NCBI GenBank assembly: GCA_004293905.1
Contig: RDZE01000033.1
Location: 1-63,974, forward strand
Direction: 5' to 3'
Length of the DNA stretch: 63,974 bases
DNA from: Cytophagales bacterium
GTDB taxonomy: Bacteria > Bacteroidota > Bacteroidia > Cytophagales > Microscillaceae
Shown: positions 50,935 to 60,268 of the stretch, in pieces
Numbering within the stretch: position 1 is the stretch's first letter
Layout of the letters: the number at the start of each line of letters is the position of its first letter
Program-made: the position numbers and the translations under genes
The notes under the pieces: model-generated
The model's input: only the letters and a program-made list of their open reading frames with translations
What the model was told of the DNA's origin: nothing
The model's database searches: none

Positions 50935-51804
50935 TTATGGGAATATATATCCATAAAGTTTAGTAATTTTCTTTTTACTCACTTCAGCCACCGACACCTT
51001 CATGGCAATGTCTTGCGTAGGGCGGTCGTTTTGGTCAGTAGCTTGTGTTGCTATTTTATCTATCACCTCTAAGCCCTTCACTACCTCCCCAAAAACAGTA
51101 TAGTTTTGGTCTAAATGAGGCGTTCCACCCAATGTTTTATAGATTTGTTTTTGATTTTCGGGTATTTTATAAGGCATCATTTGGCTTACTTCTGCATTGA
51201 TTTGAGATTCTAAAGCAAGGTATATTTTCTGAGTTTCTGCTTGGTTTTGGGTCTGTTGTGCTACCTTAAACGCTTCAAAAAGGCTTGCATTTTCAGGCTT
51301 TGCCAATAGTTTGAAAAAAACTTCTGTTTTGCGTTGCCCATTGATGCGGTCTTCTACTTTGGCTATTTTCTCATCGTCGAAGACCTGCCCCTGCACTATG
51401 TAAAACTGACAACCGCTCGATGATTTTTGAGGATTGTTGTCGCGTGCGGCAGCTATCACTCCTTTTTTATGAAAAAGCGTAGCATCGAATTCAGCATCAA
51501 CTCTATAGCCCACATCTCCATTGCCAAGCATCTGCCCTGCGGTTGCATTTTTCGACTCAGGGTCGCCACCCTGAATCATAAAATTATTGATGACTCTGTG
51601 AAAAAGCAAATCATTATAGAAGCCCTCTTTGGCTAATTTGATAAAGTTTTCTTTATGTTTGGGTGTTTTATCATACAATAAAATTTGCATATCGCCAAAA
51701 GAAGTACTAACAGTAACAATGTAATCTTTCCCGTTCTTTTGTGCCAAAAGAAGCGTACTTTGTGTGGTTATTAGGAATAAAAAAAGAATAAAAAACGGTT
51801 TCAT
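50935..51804 (-). CDS. Exported cyclophilin-type peptidyl-prolyl isomerase
   Basis: The 289-residue protein has a signal peptide (STLLLAQKN). The cyclophilin core is recognisable: VTVSTSFGDMQILLYDKTPKHKENFIKLA, FYNDLLFHRVINNFMIQGGDPE, GVIAAARDNNPQKSSSGCQFYIVQ and VFGEVVKGLEVIDKIATQ. An insertion of about 70 residues (around 140-215, charged and helical) lies between core strands; this is usual in Bacteroidota members. It should help fold outer-membrane or periplasmic proteins. It is located between kdsA and yceI with gaps of 5 and 9 bases. Confidence 0.92.
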   Translation of the reverse strand: MKPFFILFLFLITTQSTLLLAQKNGKDYIVTVSTSFGDMQILLYDKTPKHKENFIKLAKEGFYNDLLFHRVINNFMIQGGDPESKNATAGQMLGNGDVGYRVDAEFDATLFHKKGVIAAARDNNPQKSSSGCQFYIVQGQVFDDEKIAKVEDRINGQRKTEVFFKLLAKPENASLFEAFKVAQQTQNQAETQKIYLALESQINAEVSQMMPYKIPENQKQIYKTLGGTPHLDQNYTVFGEVVKGLEVIDKIATQATDQNDRPTQDIAMKVSVAEVSKKKITKLYGYIFP

Positions 51805-51809
51805 AGTGC

Positions 51810-52658
51810 TTAATAGTTGATTACTTGAGGTTCGTATTTTCGGGTAATATGATAAATTTCTATCAAAGGCTTCATAAACTCTTCCAAATCATAGACAGAA
51901 AGTTGGCTTGCAGCATCACAAAGGGCTTCGGTAGGGTTAGGGTGCGTTTCTATGAATACACCATCAACGCCAGAGGCAACCCCCGCGCGCGATAAAGTAG
52001 GCAAAAACTCACGTGCGCCACCTTTGGCATCGGCACTCGGAATACCATATTTGCGAATCGCATGGGTAATATCGAACACCACAGGGTAACCTATTTGGTT
52101 CATGTGGTAGAAACTACGTGGGTCTACTATCAAATCGTTATAGCCAAAGGTATAGCCCCTTTCTGTCAATATAATTTGCTCATTACCAGTACTTTCTATT
52201 TTTTTTACAGGGTGTTTCATATTTTCAGGAGCCAAAAATTGCCCATGTTTTAGGTTGATTATTTTCCCTGTTTTGGCTGCCGCCACCACTAAGGTTGTTT
52301 GCATACACAAATAAGCAGGAATTTGTATAATATCTAATACTTCGGCAGCGGGTGCGGCTTGGTCGGGGTAGTGAATATCGGAAAGAATAGGAAATCCGAA
52401 TTCCTTTTTGATTTTTTGCAATATCTTCAAACCTGCTTCCAATCCCGGTCCGTCATAGTAATTGACAGAACTTCTGTTGTCTTTCTGAAAAGAAGATTTA
52501 TAAATAAGAGGTAATTGTAATTTTTGCGAAACCTCTTTGAGTTTTTCGGCTGTGCGCATCATTATATCCTCTTGTTCTATCACACAAGGACCAGAAATAA
52601 GGAATAAAGTATCGCCACCATACGTTACATCTCCTACCGTAAATTTAATTTTTGACAT
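51810..52658 (-). CDS. kdsA: 3-deoxy-8-phosphooctulonate (Kdo-8-P) synthase
   Basis: This 282-residue enzyme joins PEP and arabinose-5-phosphate for LPS Kdo. Family blocks are LISGPCVIEQEDIMM near residue 20, YKSSFQKDNRSSVNYYDGPGL, FPILSDIHYPDQAAPAAEVLDIIQIPAYLCMQT in pieces, and GYNDLIVDPRSFYHM. The Cys25 in GPCVIE replaces the Asn of the E. coli type, so this is the metal-dependent class. DITHAIRKYGIPSADAKGG is the expected metal His region. It lies in the minus run with trpB and the cyclophilin. It implies a Kdo-type LPS, as does the GT9 gene. Confidence 0.96.
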   Translation of the reverse strand: MSKIKFTVGDVTYGGDTLFLISGPCVIEQEDIMMRTAEKLKEVSQKLQLPLIYKSSFQKDNRSSVNYYDGPGLEAGLKILQKIKKEFGFPILSDIHYPDQAAPAAEVLDIIQIPAYLCMQTTLVVAAAKTGKIINLKHGQFLAPENMKHPVKKIESTGNEQIILTERGYTFGYNDLIVDPRSFYHMNQIGYPVVFDITHAIRKYGIPSADAKGGAREFLPTLSRAGVASGVDGVFIETHPNPTEALCDAASQLSVYDLEEFMKPLIEIYHITRKYEPQVINY

Positions 52659-52688
52659 ATTCTAAAAAATGGTTAAATGATAAAAATG

Positions 52689-53864
52689 CTAAATAAGTTC
52701 AAAATAACGAATATAAGTATCTAAATCTTTGTCGCCACGCCCTGAAAGGTTAATGACTACAATATCTTCTTTTTTAAACGAAATTTTTGGCAAAATAGCC
52801 AATGCGTGTGCCGTTTCGATGGCAGGAATGATGCCCTCAAGACGGCTCAACTGCCAACCTGCTTGCATGGCTTCTTCATCGGTAATGGGGTAAAAAGTTG
52901 CTCTATTGATGTCGGCAAGGTGTGCGTGCATAGGTCCTATGCCTGGGTAATCCAAACCCGCCGAAATAGAATGTGGCTCTACTACTTGCCCATCTGTTGT
53001 CTGCATCAAAACAGTTTTGCTTCCGTGCAATATACCCACCGTTCCGAGTGCAAGTGTAGCGGCAGATTTACCCGATTCCACGCCCAATCCTGCGGCTTCT
53101 GCACCAATGAGTTGTACGCGTTCATCTTCCAGAAAATGATAAAAAGCACCTGCGGCATTGCTTCCACCGCCTACACATGCCAATACATAATCGGGGAATT
53201 CGCGTCCTACTTGGCTTTGAAGTTGTGTTTTGATTTCGGCACTGATAACCGATTGAAACCTTGCGACCATATCAGGGTAAGGATGCGGACCTACCACAGA
53301 GCCAATGATATAGTGCGTATCATCAGGGTGATTAATCCAGTGGCGCATGGCTTCGTTGGTAGCATCTTTGAGCGTTCGGCTGCCTGAAGTAGCAGGAACA
53401 ACCTTTGCCCCTAATAGTTTCATTCGGGCTACATTGGGACTTTGGCGCGCAATGTCCACTTCGCCCATATAAACGATGCACTCCATACCCATCAAGGCAC
53501 ATACCGTAGCCGTTGCTACGCCGTGTTGTCCTGCGCCTGTTTCAGCTATTATTTTGGCTTTTCCTAATTGTTTGGCTAATAAAATTTGTCCAATTGTATT
53601 GTTTATTTTATGAGAGCCTGTATGGTTGAGGTCTTCTCGTTTGAGGTAAATTTGTGTTTGGAAGTGTTCCGAAAGCCTTTCTGCTTTATAAAGAGGACTC
53701 GGACGACCTACGTACTGTTTTAGGAGGTACTCAAATTCTTTCTGAAAATCTGCATGTTCTATGATGGAGATATATTGTTGTTGCAATGATGCTATATTGG
53801 GGTATAACATTTCGGGAATGTAAGCCCCACCAAATTGTCCATAATAGCCTTTTTCTTGTAACAT
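52689..53864 (-). CDS. trpB: Tryptophan synthase beta chain
   Basis: The 391-residue enzyme condenses indole with serine. It opens [18 protein letters not shown]. The PLP lysine is in [18 protein letters not shown] near residue 85, and [15 protein letters not shown] follows with the catalytic Glu. [21 protein letters not shown] binds the PLP phosphate, and a C-terminal [16 protein letters not shown] closes the active site. This is the TrpB1 type that normally pairs with TrpA. trpA is not in the window, so it is detached from a trp operon. It lies 25 bases after the FtsX-like permease and 30 bases before kdsA. Confidence 0.97.
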   Translation of the reverse strand: MLQEKGYYGQFGGAYIPEMLYPNIASLQQQYISIIEHADFQKEFEYLLKQYVGRPSPLYKAERLSEHFQTQIYLKREDLNHTGSHKINNTIGQILLAKQLGKAKIIAETGAGQHGVATATVCALMGMECIVYMGEVDIARQSPNVARMKLLGAKVVPATSGSRTLKDATNEAMRHWINHPDDTHYIIGSVVGPHPYPDMVARFQSVISAEIKTQLQSQVGREFPDYVLACVGGGSNAAGAFYHFLEDERVQLIGAEAAGLGVESGKSAATLALGTVGILHGSKTVLMQTTDGQVVEPHSISAGLDYPGIGPMHAHLADINRATFYPITDEEAMQAGWQLSRLEGIIPAIETAHALAILPKISFKKEDIVVINLSGRGDKDLDTYIRYFELI

Positions 53865-53889
53865 AATTGATATAAGCGTTTGATAGTTG

Positions 53890-55119
53890 CTAATGATTCA
53901 TGAACTGAACGTTTGCGGCTTTGTTTGCTGGCACTATCGAAGAAAGCAAAGTAATGGCTACAATCGTGAAGAAAGTAAACACGAAATCGATGAGGCGCAG
54001 TTCCACAGGGTAAGCATCAATGACTGTGCTGGTTGTACCCAATTTGACAAAGCCATATTCTTGTTGTAATAGAACAATACTCGTACCCGCCAATATACCT
54101 ACCAAAGCACCTGTAAAAGCAATGATAGTTCCTTCAGTTAGGAAGATAGTCCTCAGGAAAGGCTGGTTTGCTCCCATCGATTTTAGTATGCTGATGTCTT
54201 TTTCTTTGGCAATTACTAACATCATCAATGAGAAAAATATATTGAAAGAAGCAATCGCCAATATGAAAGAAAGAGTGAGGTATACAAATAATTTTTCTAC
54301 TTGAATGGCTCTGAGCAGGGAGGCTTGCTGCTCCGCACGACTTAACACTTCAAAACTATTCCCCAATACTTCCATAAGGGCTTTTTTGACCTCCTCTGTA
54401 TTGCTTTGTGGTTGCAATTTTATTTCTATGGCAGTTCTTTTTTGCGCATAATCAAATAATTTTTCGGCAAAAGCAATGGGCACAAATACTAAATTTTCGT
54501 CAAAATGTTGTTCCAAACTAAAAATGCCAGCAGGTACTACAGATGCTTTTTGAAAATATTTGGCAGGGTCAGTGCTATTAAGTATTATTTTCTGGGTTCT
54601 TTTTGGATACCAAAGTTCTAATATATTGTTGTGGTTTTTCAAGTTGATAGAGAGTGTATATTGCACACCTATCCCCAACACGGCGGTATTGGTTTGTAAT
54701 AAAAAATTACCGTCTACTATAGTGCGTTGCATATTGCTCTGCCTTGCGTAGTTATCGCTTACTCCTTTCACCTTCACCACCATTTGCCGCTCCTGATAAC
54801 GGGCTACGGCATTGTCTTCTATGATTTCGCTCATCAATATTACGCCTTTGGTTTGGCTTATTCTTTGTCGCATCGCCTCATCTATCTCAAATGTTTTTCC
54901 CTTGGCAGGTTTAATGAGTAGTTCGGGGTTGTAGTGGCTATACAAACCCTCTATCATTACCTCTAAGCCATTGAATACAGAAAGCACAATAATCAGTGCG
55001 GCAGTACCTACGGCTATGCCTAACATAGAAAGCCCCGAAATGATATTGATAAATCGGGCTTTACGCTTCGAGCGAAAATAGCGGTAGGCTATAAAAAAAG
55101 AAGTGAAGTTCATTTTCAT
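53890..55119 (-). CDS. FtsX/LolE-type ABC permease
   Basis: The 409-residue inner-membrane protein has an N-terminal helix (about 24-50, [29 protein letters not shown] in pieces), a large periplasmic MacB-like core domain (about 50-265), and three C-terminal helices (about 275-300, 315-345, 370-395). It fits the LolC/LolE or MacB class that works with an ATPase to move lipoproteins or peptides. No ABC ATPase is adjacent. In Bacteroidota the ATPase may be encoded elsewhere. The start overlaps the rbfA stop by four bases. Confidence 0.88.
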   Translation of the reverse strand: MKMNFTSFFIAYRYFRSKRKARFINIISGLSMLGIAVGTAALIIVLSVFNGLEVMIEGLYSHYNPELLIKPAKGKTFEIDEAMRQRISQTKGVILMSEIIEDNAVARYQERQMVVKVKGVSDNYARQSNMQRTIVDGNFLLQTNTAVLGIGVQYTLSINLKNHNNILELWYPKRTQKIILNSTDPAKYFQKASVVPAGIFSLEQHFDENLVFVPIAFAEKLFDYAQKRTAIEIKLQPQSNTEEVKKALMEVLGNSFEVLSRAEQQASLLRAIQVEKLFVYLTLSFILAIASFNIFFSLMMLVIAKEKDISILKSMGANQPFLRTIFLTEGTIIAFTGALVGILAGTSIVLLQQEYGFVKLGTTSTVIDAYPVELRLIDFVFTFFTIVAITLLSSIVPANKAANVQFMNH

Positions 55120-55520
55120 GCGTCTTTTTCTTCGGCTTCGTTGTTTTCTCCTTTTTTTTCTTCTTCTTCTTTAGGGATATCGAGATTGTCTAAAAGGCTA
55201 TTGATGTGCGAAACATACTCTTCGGTATCATCTAAGAAAAAGCGTAATTCAGGTATAATTCTTACTTGTTGTTTGATTCTGATAGCGAGCATTTGCCTAA
55301 CTGTTTTGGTTTGCTCCTCTATCTGCTCGAGCAGTAAATCCTTGCCTTTGTCTTGTAAAAAGCTCAAATATACTTTTGCCATACCTAAGTCGGGGCTAAT
55401 ACGTACTGCGGTAATGGTGATGAAGGCATTTCCAAAAAGATGACGAGCGTCTTGTAAGAACACATCAGCCAATTCTTTTTGTAATAACCTTGCTACTTTC
55501 TGTTGTCTTGTAGTTTCCAT
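55116..55520 (-). CDS. rbfA: Ribosome-binding factor A
   Basis: This 134-residue cold-shock ribosome maturation factor binds the 30S subunit near the 16S rRNA 5' helix. It has RQQKVARLLQKELADVFLQ at the N-terminus, VRISPDLGMAKVYLSFL in the KH core, and MLAIRIKQQVRIIPELRFFLDDTEEYVSHINSLL in parts toward the end. The last 25 residues are a charged tail rich in Glu/Lys. It leads the seven-gene minus run that ends at 49930. The upstream terminator at 55565 isolates it from the oxidase gene. Confidence 0.93.
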   Translation of the reverse strand: METTRQQKVARLLQKELADVFLQDARHLFGNAFITITAVRISPDLGMAKVYLSFLQDKGKDLLLEQIEEQTKTVRQMLAIRIKQQVRIIPELRFFLDDTEEYVSHINSLLDNLDIPKEEEEKKGENNEAEEKDA

Positions 55521-55564
55521 TAGGATATGTGTTATTTTAGGAATTTTAAGAGTACGAAAAAAGC

Positions 55565-55597
55565 AAAAGACTTACCATTGTTGTAGGTAAGTCTTTT
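55565..55597 (-). terminator. Rho-independent terminator after the cytochrome oxidase subunit III gene
   Basis: AAAAGACTTACC (55565-55576) pairs perfectly with GGTAAGTCTTTT (55586-55597) over 12 bases around a nine-base loop. On the minus strand the stem is followed by TTTTGC and more T residues. It lies 32 bases after the oxidase gene stop. Confidence 0.82.
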
Positions 55598-55628
55598 TAT
55601 TTATCTTAAAAGGAATGATTTCTATAAT

Positions 55629-56405
55629 TTATACTAAGTAGAAGAATGTAAAGACGAATACCCACACTAAATCTACAAAGTGCCAATACAAACCTACTTT
55701 TTCTACCATTTCGTATCGGTGTGCGCCTGGGTCTATGGTTCTATCGGGGCGGTCATAAATACCCATTGTTGTATTATAAAATATTAGGAAATTGAGCAAT
55801 ACACCGCTGAATACGTGAAAACCGTGAAAACCTGTAATGAAGAAGAAGAAATTGGCAAAGGTAGTAGGACCATATTGATTGTGCAATAAATTAGCACCAT
55901 ACACCACTTGTCCAGTGAAAGGGTCTAAAGCACCGCCATTGGGCGTACCATGTATAAAGTGTGTCCATTCCCAAGCTTGGCTACCTAAAAAAGTAGCACC
56001 CCCTAAGATTGTCCAAAGCATCCATTTTTCTACATCTCTGCGGTCGTTACGATGCCCTGCTTCTACGGCTAATACCATCGTTACGCTACTCATAATGAGT
56101 ATAAAAGTCATAATACCTACAAAAACTAAGGGGAGTTCTTGCCCTTCTAAGAAAGGGACTGCCTCGAATACCTTTTCGGGGATAGGCCAATATTCTGTAG
56201 AGAATTTGAAGTCTTCGGCACTGCCTTTATAGGCGGGGTGGCTATAACGTACCATTCCATAAGCCACTAATAATGAAGAAAAAGAAAAGGCATCTGATAG
56301 GAGAAAGAACCACATCATGAGTTTGCCCCAACTGGCTTTGAAAGGTTCATTCCCTCCGTCCCAAATACTTCTACCGCTTTTGGCTGTATTGACTGCTGTT
56401 GCCAT
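55629..56405 (-). CDS. Cytochrome c oxidase subunit III
   Basis: The 258-residue membrane protein has five or more helices: KLMMWFFLLSDAFSFSSLLVAYG, LPLVFVGIMTFILIMSSVTMVLAVEA, MLWTILGGATFLGSQAWEWTHFI, FFFFITGFHGFHVFSGVLLNFLIFY and YWHFVDLVWVFVFTFFYLV, each shown in part. The HGFHVFSG and WHFVDLVWVF motifs are diagnostic of heme-copper oxidase subunit III. It has no redox centre itself but supports subunit I. It is monocistronic with its own terminator and no other oxidase subunit within view, which is unusual. Confidence 0.93.
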   Translation of the reverse strand: MATAVNTAKSGRSIWDGGNEPFKASWGKLMMWFFLLSDAFSFSSLLVAYGMVRYSHPAYKGSAEDFKFSTEYWPIPEKVFEAVPFLEGQELPLVFVGIMTFILIMSSVTMVLAVEAGHRNDRRDVEKWMLWTILGGATFLGSQAWEWTHFIHGTPNGGALDPFTGQVVYGANLLHNQYGPTTFANFFFFITGFHGFHVFSGVLLNFLIFYNTTMGIYDRPDRTIDPGAHRYEMVEKVGLYWHFVDLVWVFVFTFFYLV

Positions 56406-56559
56406 ATGATTTAATTTATACTTTTTTCTTACTCTTTTGAATGAATATTTTATTTTCGGTTGTAAATCTAAGGGGTTTTATCGTAATTCACAAAAAAAAA
56501 TAGTTTTTTTTTGAAACAAAAATAATAGTTTTGCTATTATATAAACAAGTTCTACTTTT

Positions 56560-57972
56560 ATGAGGCATTTTTTTATTCTCCTTTTTTTCATCTTTGCTTG
56601 TGTTCTTGGGGTGCAAGCACAAATTACTGAAGATAGTATTTTTACTTTTGAAGAGTTTTATGACTTACTCATCAACAATCACCCTGTGGCAAAACAAGCT
56701 CGCCTTCTCAATGAAAATGCCGAGCAAGAGTTGCGCATGGCACGTGGTAATTTCGACCCTAAACTATCTGCTGACTATACACAAAAGCAGTATGACAAGA
56801 AAACCTATTATGATATTCTGAATAGTGGCTTAAAAATTCCTTTTTGGTGGGGCGATTTGAAAGCAGGTTATAAAAAAGCTGAAGGTACTTTTCTAAGTCC
56901 TGAAAATACATTGCCCGAAACAGGGCTTGTGTACGCAGGTGTTTCTGTGCCAATCTTACAAGGTGTTTTGATAGACGAACGAAGAGCTACTTTGCAAAAA
57001 GCCAAAATTTTTCAGGACATAGCCGAAGCAGAGCAACGCAAAGAGGTCAATAAATTGGTACTTACTGCCGTAAAACAATACTGGGAATGGTATTTTGCTT
57101 ATCAACAATATTTACTGCTAACCGAAGGGTATCTTTTGGCTGATTTTCGCTATCGTGGCGTAGTAAGCAAGGTATTAGTAGGCGATGAAGCTCCTATAGA
57201 TAGTGTGGAGGCAAAAATAATTTTGCAAACTCGTGATATAGAACTTAGACAAGCCGCCGTACAACTACAAAATACACGCCTTTTGCTCTCTAATCATTTA
57301 TGGGCAACGGACGAAACCCCGCTTGAGATTCCTGAAAATATGAAACCACAAGATTTTTCGGAAGAAAGCCATGATGCATTGCCAGCAATTGAATTTTTCT
57401 TAGACCAAGCCTCTAACAACCACCCCGAAGTGCTCAAATTACGATTCAAATTACAACAATTGAACGTAGACGAACGCCTCTATAAAAATAACTTTCTACC
57501 CAGTCTTAATATAGAGTACAACTTACTCAATGAAGCCTTAGCAGGTAGCAACAAAGAAATTACAACGCCACAACTTCAAAACTATACTTTTGGTTTGGTA
57601 GCCTCTTTCCCGCTTTTTCTGAGAAAAGAAAGAAGTAAACTGCAAATCAATAAAATAAAACAAAATCAAACCGAGTTAGACTTGTTGCAAACGACACGCG
57701 AAATCAATAATAATATTGCGATTAGTTACAATGAGCTACAAAATATCAGAAATCTTATTCGTTTACAAGCACAAATGGTAGAAAATTATACACGCCTACG
57801 TGACGGGGAACAGCAAAAATTTGACAATGGCGAAAGTTCTCTCTTTTTGGTAAACTCACGCGAAGCCAAACTCATAGAATCGCAAGTGAAATTGGAAGAT
57901 TTGAAGCAAAAATATGAAAAAATAAGAGCCACACTCTACTACCAAGCAGGAATGAATGAGTGGCAAAACTAA
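56560..57972 (+). CDS. TolC-family outer-membrane efflux protein
   Basis: The 470-residue protein has a signal peptide (LGVQAQI). Two related OEP halves with long helices and short outer-membrane strands follow: EFYDLLINNHPVAKQARLLNENAEQELRMARGNFDPKLSAD in parts, then GVSVPILQGVLIDERRATLQKAK, and the second half with EFFLDQASNNHPEVLKLRFKLQQ and YTFGLVASFPLFLRKER. The mutual NHPE/NHPV motifs mark the repeat. It should form a trimeric channel for export. No membrane-fusion or inner-membrane pump partner is adjacent, so its substrate is unknown. Confidence 0.9.
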   Translation: MRHFFILLFFIFACVLGVQAQITEDSIFTFEEFYDLLINNHPVAKQARLLNENAEQELRMARGNFDPKLSADYTQKQYDKKTYYDILNSGLKIPFWWGDLKAGYKKAEGTFLSPENTLPETGLVYAGVSVPILQGVLIDERRATLQKAKIFQDIAEAEQRKEVNKLVLTAVKQYWEWYFAYQQYLLLTEGYLLADFRYRGVVSKVLVGDEAPIDSVEAKIILQTRDIELRQAAVQLQNTRLLLSNHLWATDETPLEIPENMKPQDFSEESHDALPAIEFFLDQASNNHPEVLKLRFKLQQLNVDERLYKNNFLPSLNIEYNLLNEALAGSNKEITTPQLQNYTFGLVASFPLFLRKERSKLQINKIKQNQTELDLLQTTREINNNIAISYNELQNIRNLIRLQAQMVENYTRLRDGEQQKFDNGESSLFLVNSREAKLIESQVKLEDLKQKYEKIRATLYYQAGMNEWQN

Positions 57973-58049
57973 TACAAATGCTTTGAGTTAAAATGGTTTG
58001 CTTTTTGTTTGTATATGTCAATAGTTATGACTTATTTTGTCTAAATTTC

Positions 58050-58057
58050 TAACTTTG
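58050..58057 (+). promoter_or_regulatory. -7 box (TAACTTTG) that sets the start of the TPR-SpoIIE gene
   Basis: TAACTTTG matches the Bacteroidota consensus exactly. It ends on the G of a GTG that could be taken as a start codon at 58057. If this box is real, transcription begins a few bases later, so translation must start at the ATG at 58096. No TTG is visible at proper -33 spacing. Confidence 0.5.
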
Positions 58058-58095
58058 TGGTAGGTATCCAAATCCATTTTTATGCTATAAAACTT

Positions 58096-60207
58096 ATGTT
58101 AAGATTGTTATTAATCTTAATAATGCTACTTTTTTTTACATTACCTACTTTTGCTCTCATCTCTCCTACTGATAGTTTAGAACAATTAGTAGCTAAAGAA
58201 ACTAATCAACAAAAACGTTTAGATTTACTCATAGTACTTTCTTTTGAGTACCATCGTACAAACCCCGAAAAAACTTACCAATTAGCCAATGAAGCAAGAT
58301 TGCTTTCTCAAAAACTTAATAATGAAGAAGCAGAAGCCAAAAGCCTCAAAAATATAGGGGTAAGTTTTTATATAAGAGGCAATTATGCCTTAGCTATGGA
58401 TTACTATTTACAAGCAATTAAAATTGCCGAAAAAATTGCTGACAAGGAATTACAAGCGGGGCTTATCAGCAATGTAGCTATGATAGAGCGCGAACAAAGC
58501 CAACACCAAAGGGCTCTTCAACTTTTCTTAGAGGCTTACAAAATAGCCCAAAAAACAAAAAGTGATATACTCAAGGCGCGCATCTCTAACAATGTTGCTA
58601 ATATGTACTTTATACTCAAAAACAACAAAGAAGCACTTAATTATTACCAACAATCCTTAGCACTGAAGACTAAAGCCAAAGAGCAAAAGAGTATTACCTT
58701 TGACTTATTGGGCATTGGAGAAATTTATGCACAAGCAAATCAACCAGATAGTTTGAAAACCGCACTTGATTACCTCAGCAAGGCTCTAAAAAATGCGGCT
58801 CAGTTCGATGATTATGTCAATATTGCCCAAATTTATAATACTTTGGGACTTATTGAGCAAAAAAACAAACAAACAGACAAGGCAATAGAGTACTATCAGA
58901 AGGCGATAGAAGTAGCTAAAAAAGCCTCTGCCATACAACCTATTAAAAATGCTTATGCGAAATTAGCCTTACTTTATGCGGCTAAACAACAATACGAAGA
59001 GGCTTATCGCTATCAATCACTTTTTATTACGCTCAATGATTCTCTTTTTACTATAGACAAAGCCAAACAAATAGCCAATTTGCAAAGTGTAAAAGAAAAT
59101 GAAAAGAAAACCGCACAAATAGAAGCCTTTAAAAACAATGAAGCCACGCAAAAAGAACGCGATTTTTACCTTTGGGCAACTATAGCAGTAGGTAGTGTTA
59201 CGCTCATTATAGTACTTTCAGTAATGTTATTTTTAGCCTATACCAACAGACAACGCAAACAAAATAACTACGCGCTCAAAAATGCAAACCAAGAGTTGAA
59301 ACTATACAATGAAAAAATCATAGAAAGTAGGCACGAAACGGAGCAACTCACCGAAAAATTACAACAAGTACTCAAGGAAGTTTCAGAACAAAAAGATTTA
59401 CTAAGACAAAAAAATGACGACCTTTTGGCGAGCATCAACTATGCCGAACGAATACAAAACGCACTCCTGCCACGTCCTCACGAAATAGCTTCGGCACTGC
59501 CCGAACATTTTGTCTTTTACCAACCAAGAGATATTGTTTCAGGTGATTTTTATTGGTTTTTACACAAAAATTATAAAATCATTATTGCTTCAGTAGATTG
59601 TACGGGGCACGGAATACCCGGTGCATTTATGAGCCTTATTGGTAATTCGCTGTTGAAAGAAATTGTAGATATACGCAACATTCACTCGCCCGAAAAAATA
59701 TTGCAAGAACTTAAAACAAGTATTAATGCTACACTAAGGCAAGAGGAAACACGCAATCAAGATGGTATGGATATAGCGATTTGTGCTATAGATTATTTCC
59801 CCACTGCTTACAAAGATATACTTGGAACACCACATTTAGAGTTTGCAGGGGCAGGCTGTCCTTTGGTATACATACAAAATGATACTCTTCACGAAATCAA
59901 AGGCAATAATATCATTATTGGAGGGTTTAACAGTCAAGAAAGGCAAACTGATTTTGTAAAACATCGTATTGAAATTAATACGCCTACTACTTTTTATATC
60001 TTTTCTGATGGTTATCAAGACCAATTTGGTGGTCCGCGCCGTAGTCGTTTTATGACTCGAAGACTCAAAGAGTTACTTTTTAGTATTTATCATAAACCTA
60101 TGGAGGAGCAAAAACAAATACTCCAACAAAATATGATAGATTGGTTAGGAGATGAGAAGCAAATAGATGATTTATTGGTAATAGGTGTACGTGTAGGTAC
60201 AGACTAA
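58096..60207 (+). CDS. Exported/membrane TPR protein with SpoIIE-type phosphatase domain
   Basis: This 703-residue protein has an N-terminal signal-like helix (MLRLLLILIMLLFFTLPTFAL). About seven TPR units follow (residues 40-330), with motifs such as NIGVSFYIRGNYALAMDYY and NTLGLIEQKNKQTDKAIEYY. A membrane helix lies at about 360-385 (TIAVGSVTLIIVLSVMLFL). A coiled coil leads into a PP2C/SpoIIE phosphatase (about 450 to the end) with all metal sites: SGDFYWF, DCTGHGIPGAF, DGMDIAICAID and FSDGYQDQFGG. The extracytoplasmic TPR region probably senses a protein and the cytosolic phosphatase acts on phosphorylated STAS-like or other proteins. The GTG at 58057 overlaps a -7 box and is rejected. 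Confidence 0.9.
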   Translation: MLRLLLILIMLLFFTLPTFALISPTDSLEQLVAKETNQQKRLDLLIVLSFEYHRTNPEKTYQLANEARLLSQKLNNEEAEAKSLKNIGVSFYIRGNYALAMDYYLQAIKIAEKIADKELQAGLISNVAMIEREQSQHQRALQLFLEAYKIAQKTKSDILKARISNNVANMYFILKNNKEALNYYQQSLALKTKAKEQKSITFDLLGIGEIYAQANQPDSLKTALDYLSKALKNAAQFDDYVNIAQIYNTLGLIEQKNKQTDKAIEYYQKAIEVAKKASAIQPIKNAYAKLALLYAAKQQYEEAYRYQSLFITLNDSLFTIDKAKQIANLQSVKENEKKTAQIEAFKNNEATQKERDFYLWATIAVGSVTLIIVLSVMLFLAYTNRQRKQNNYALKNANQELKLYNEKIIESRHETEQLTEKLQQVLKEVSEQKDLLRQKNDDLLASINYAERIQNALLPRPHEIASALPEHFVFYQPRDIVSGDFYWFLHKNYKIIIASVDCTGHGIPGAFMSLIGNSLLKEIVDIRNIHSPEKILQELKTSINATLRQEETRNQDGMDIAICAIDYFPTAYKDILGTPHLEFAGAGCPLVYIQNDTLHEIKGNNIIIGGFNSQERQTDFVKHRIEINTPTTFYIFSDGYQDQFGGPRRSRFMTRRLKELLFSIYHKPMEEQKQILQQNMIDWLGDEKQIDDLLVIGVRVGTD

Positions 60208-60210
60208 AAA

Positions 60211-60236
60211 AGGCGAATGCTTTTGTGCATTCACCT
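60211..60236 (-). terminator. Hairpin terminator for rpmB
   Basis: AGGCGAATGC (60211-60220) and GCATTCACCT (60227-60236) pair with one mismatch around a six-base loop. Read on the minus strand it is followed by TTTTTT (complement of the A run at 60206-60210 and nearby). It is 32 bases past the rpmB stop and just past the end of the convergent phosphatase gene. Confidence 0.65.
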
Positions 60237-60268
60237 CTTAGCAATGATATACAAAAAGTGTATAAAGA

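Noticed and set aside
52806..53387. A 193-residue frame on the plus strand opposite trpB
   Set aside because: It lies fully inside a highly conserved gene on the other strand and has no recognisable motif or start context.
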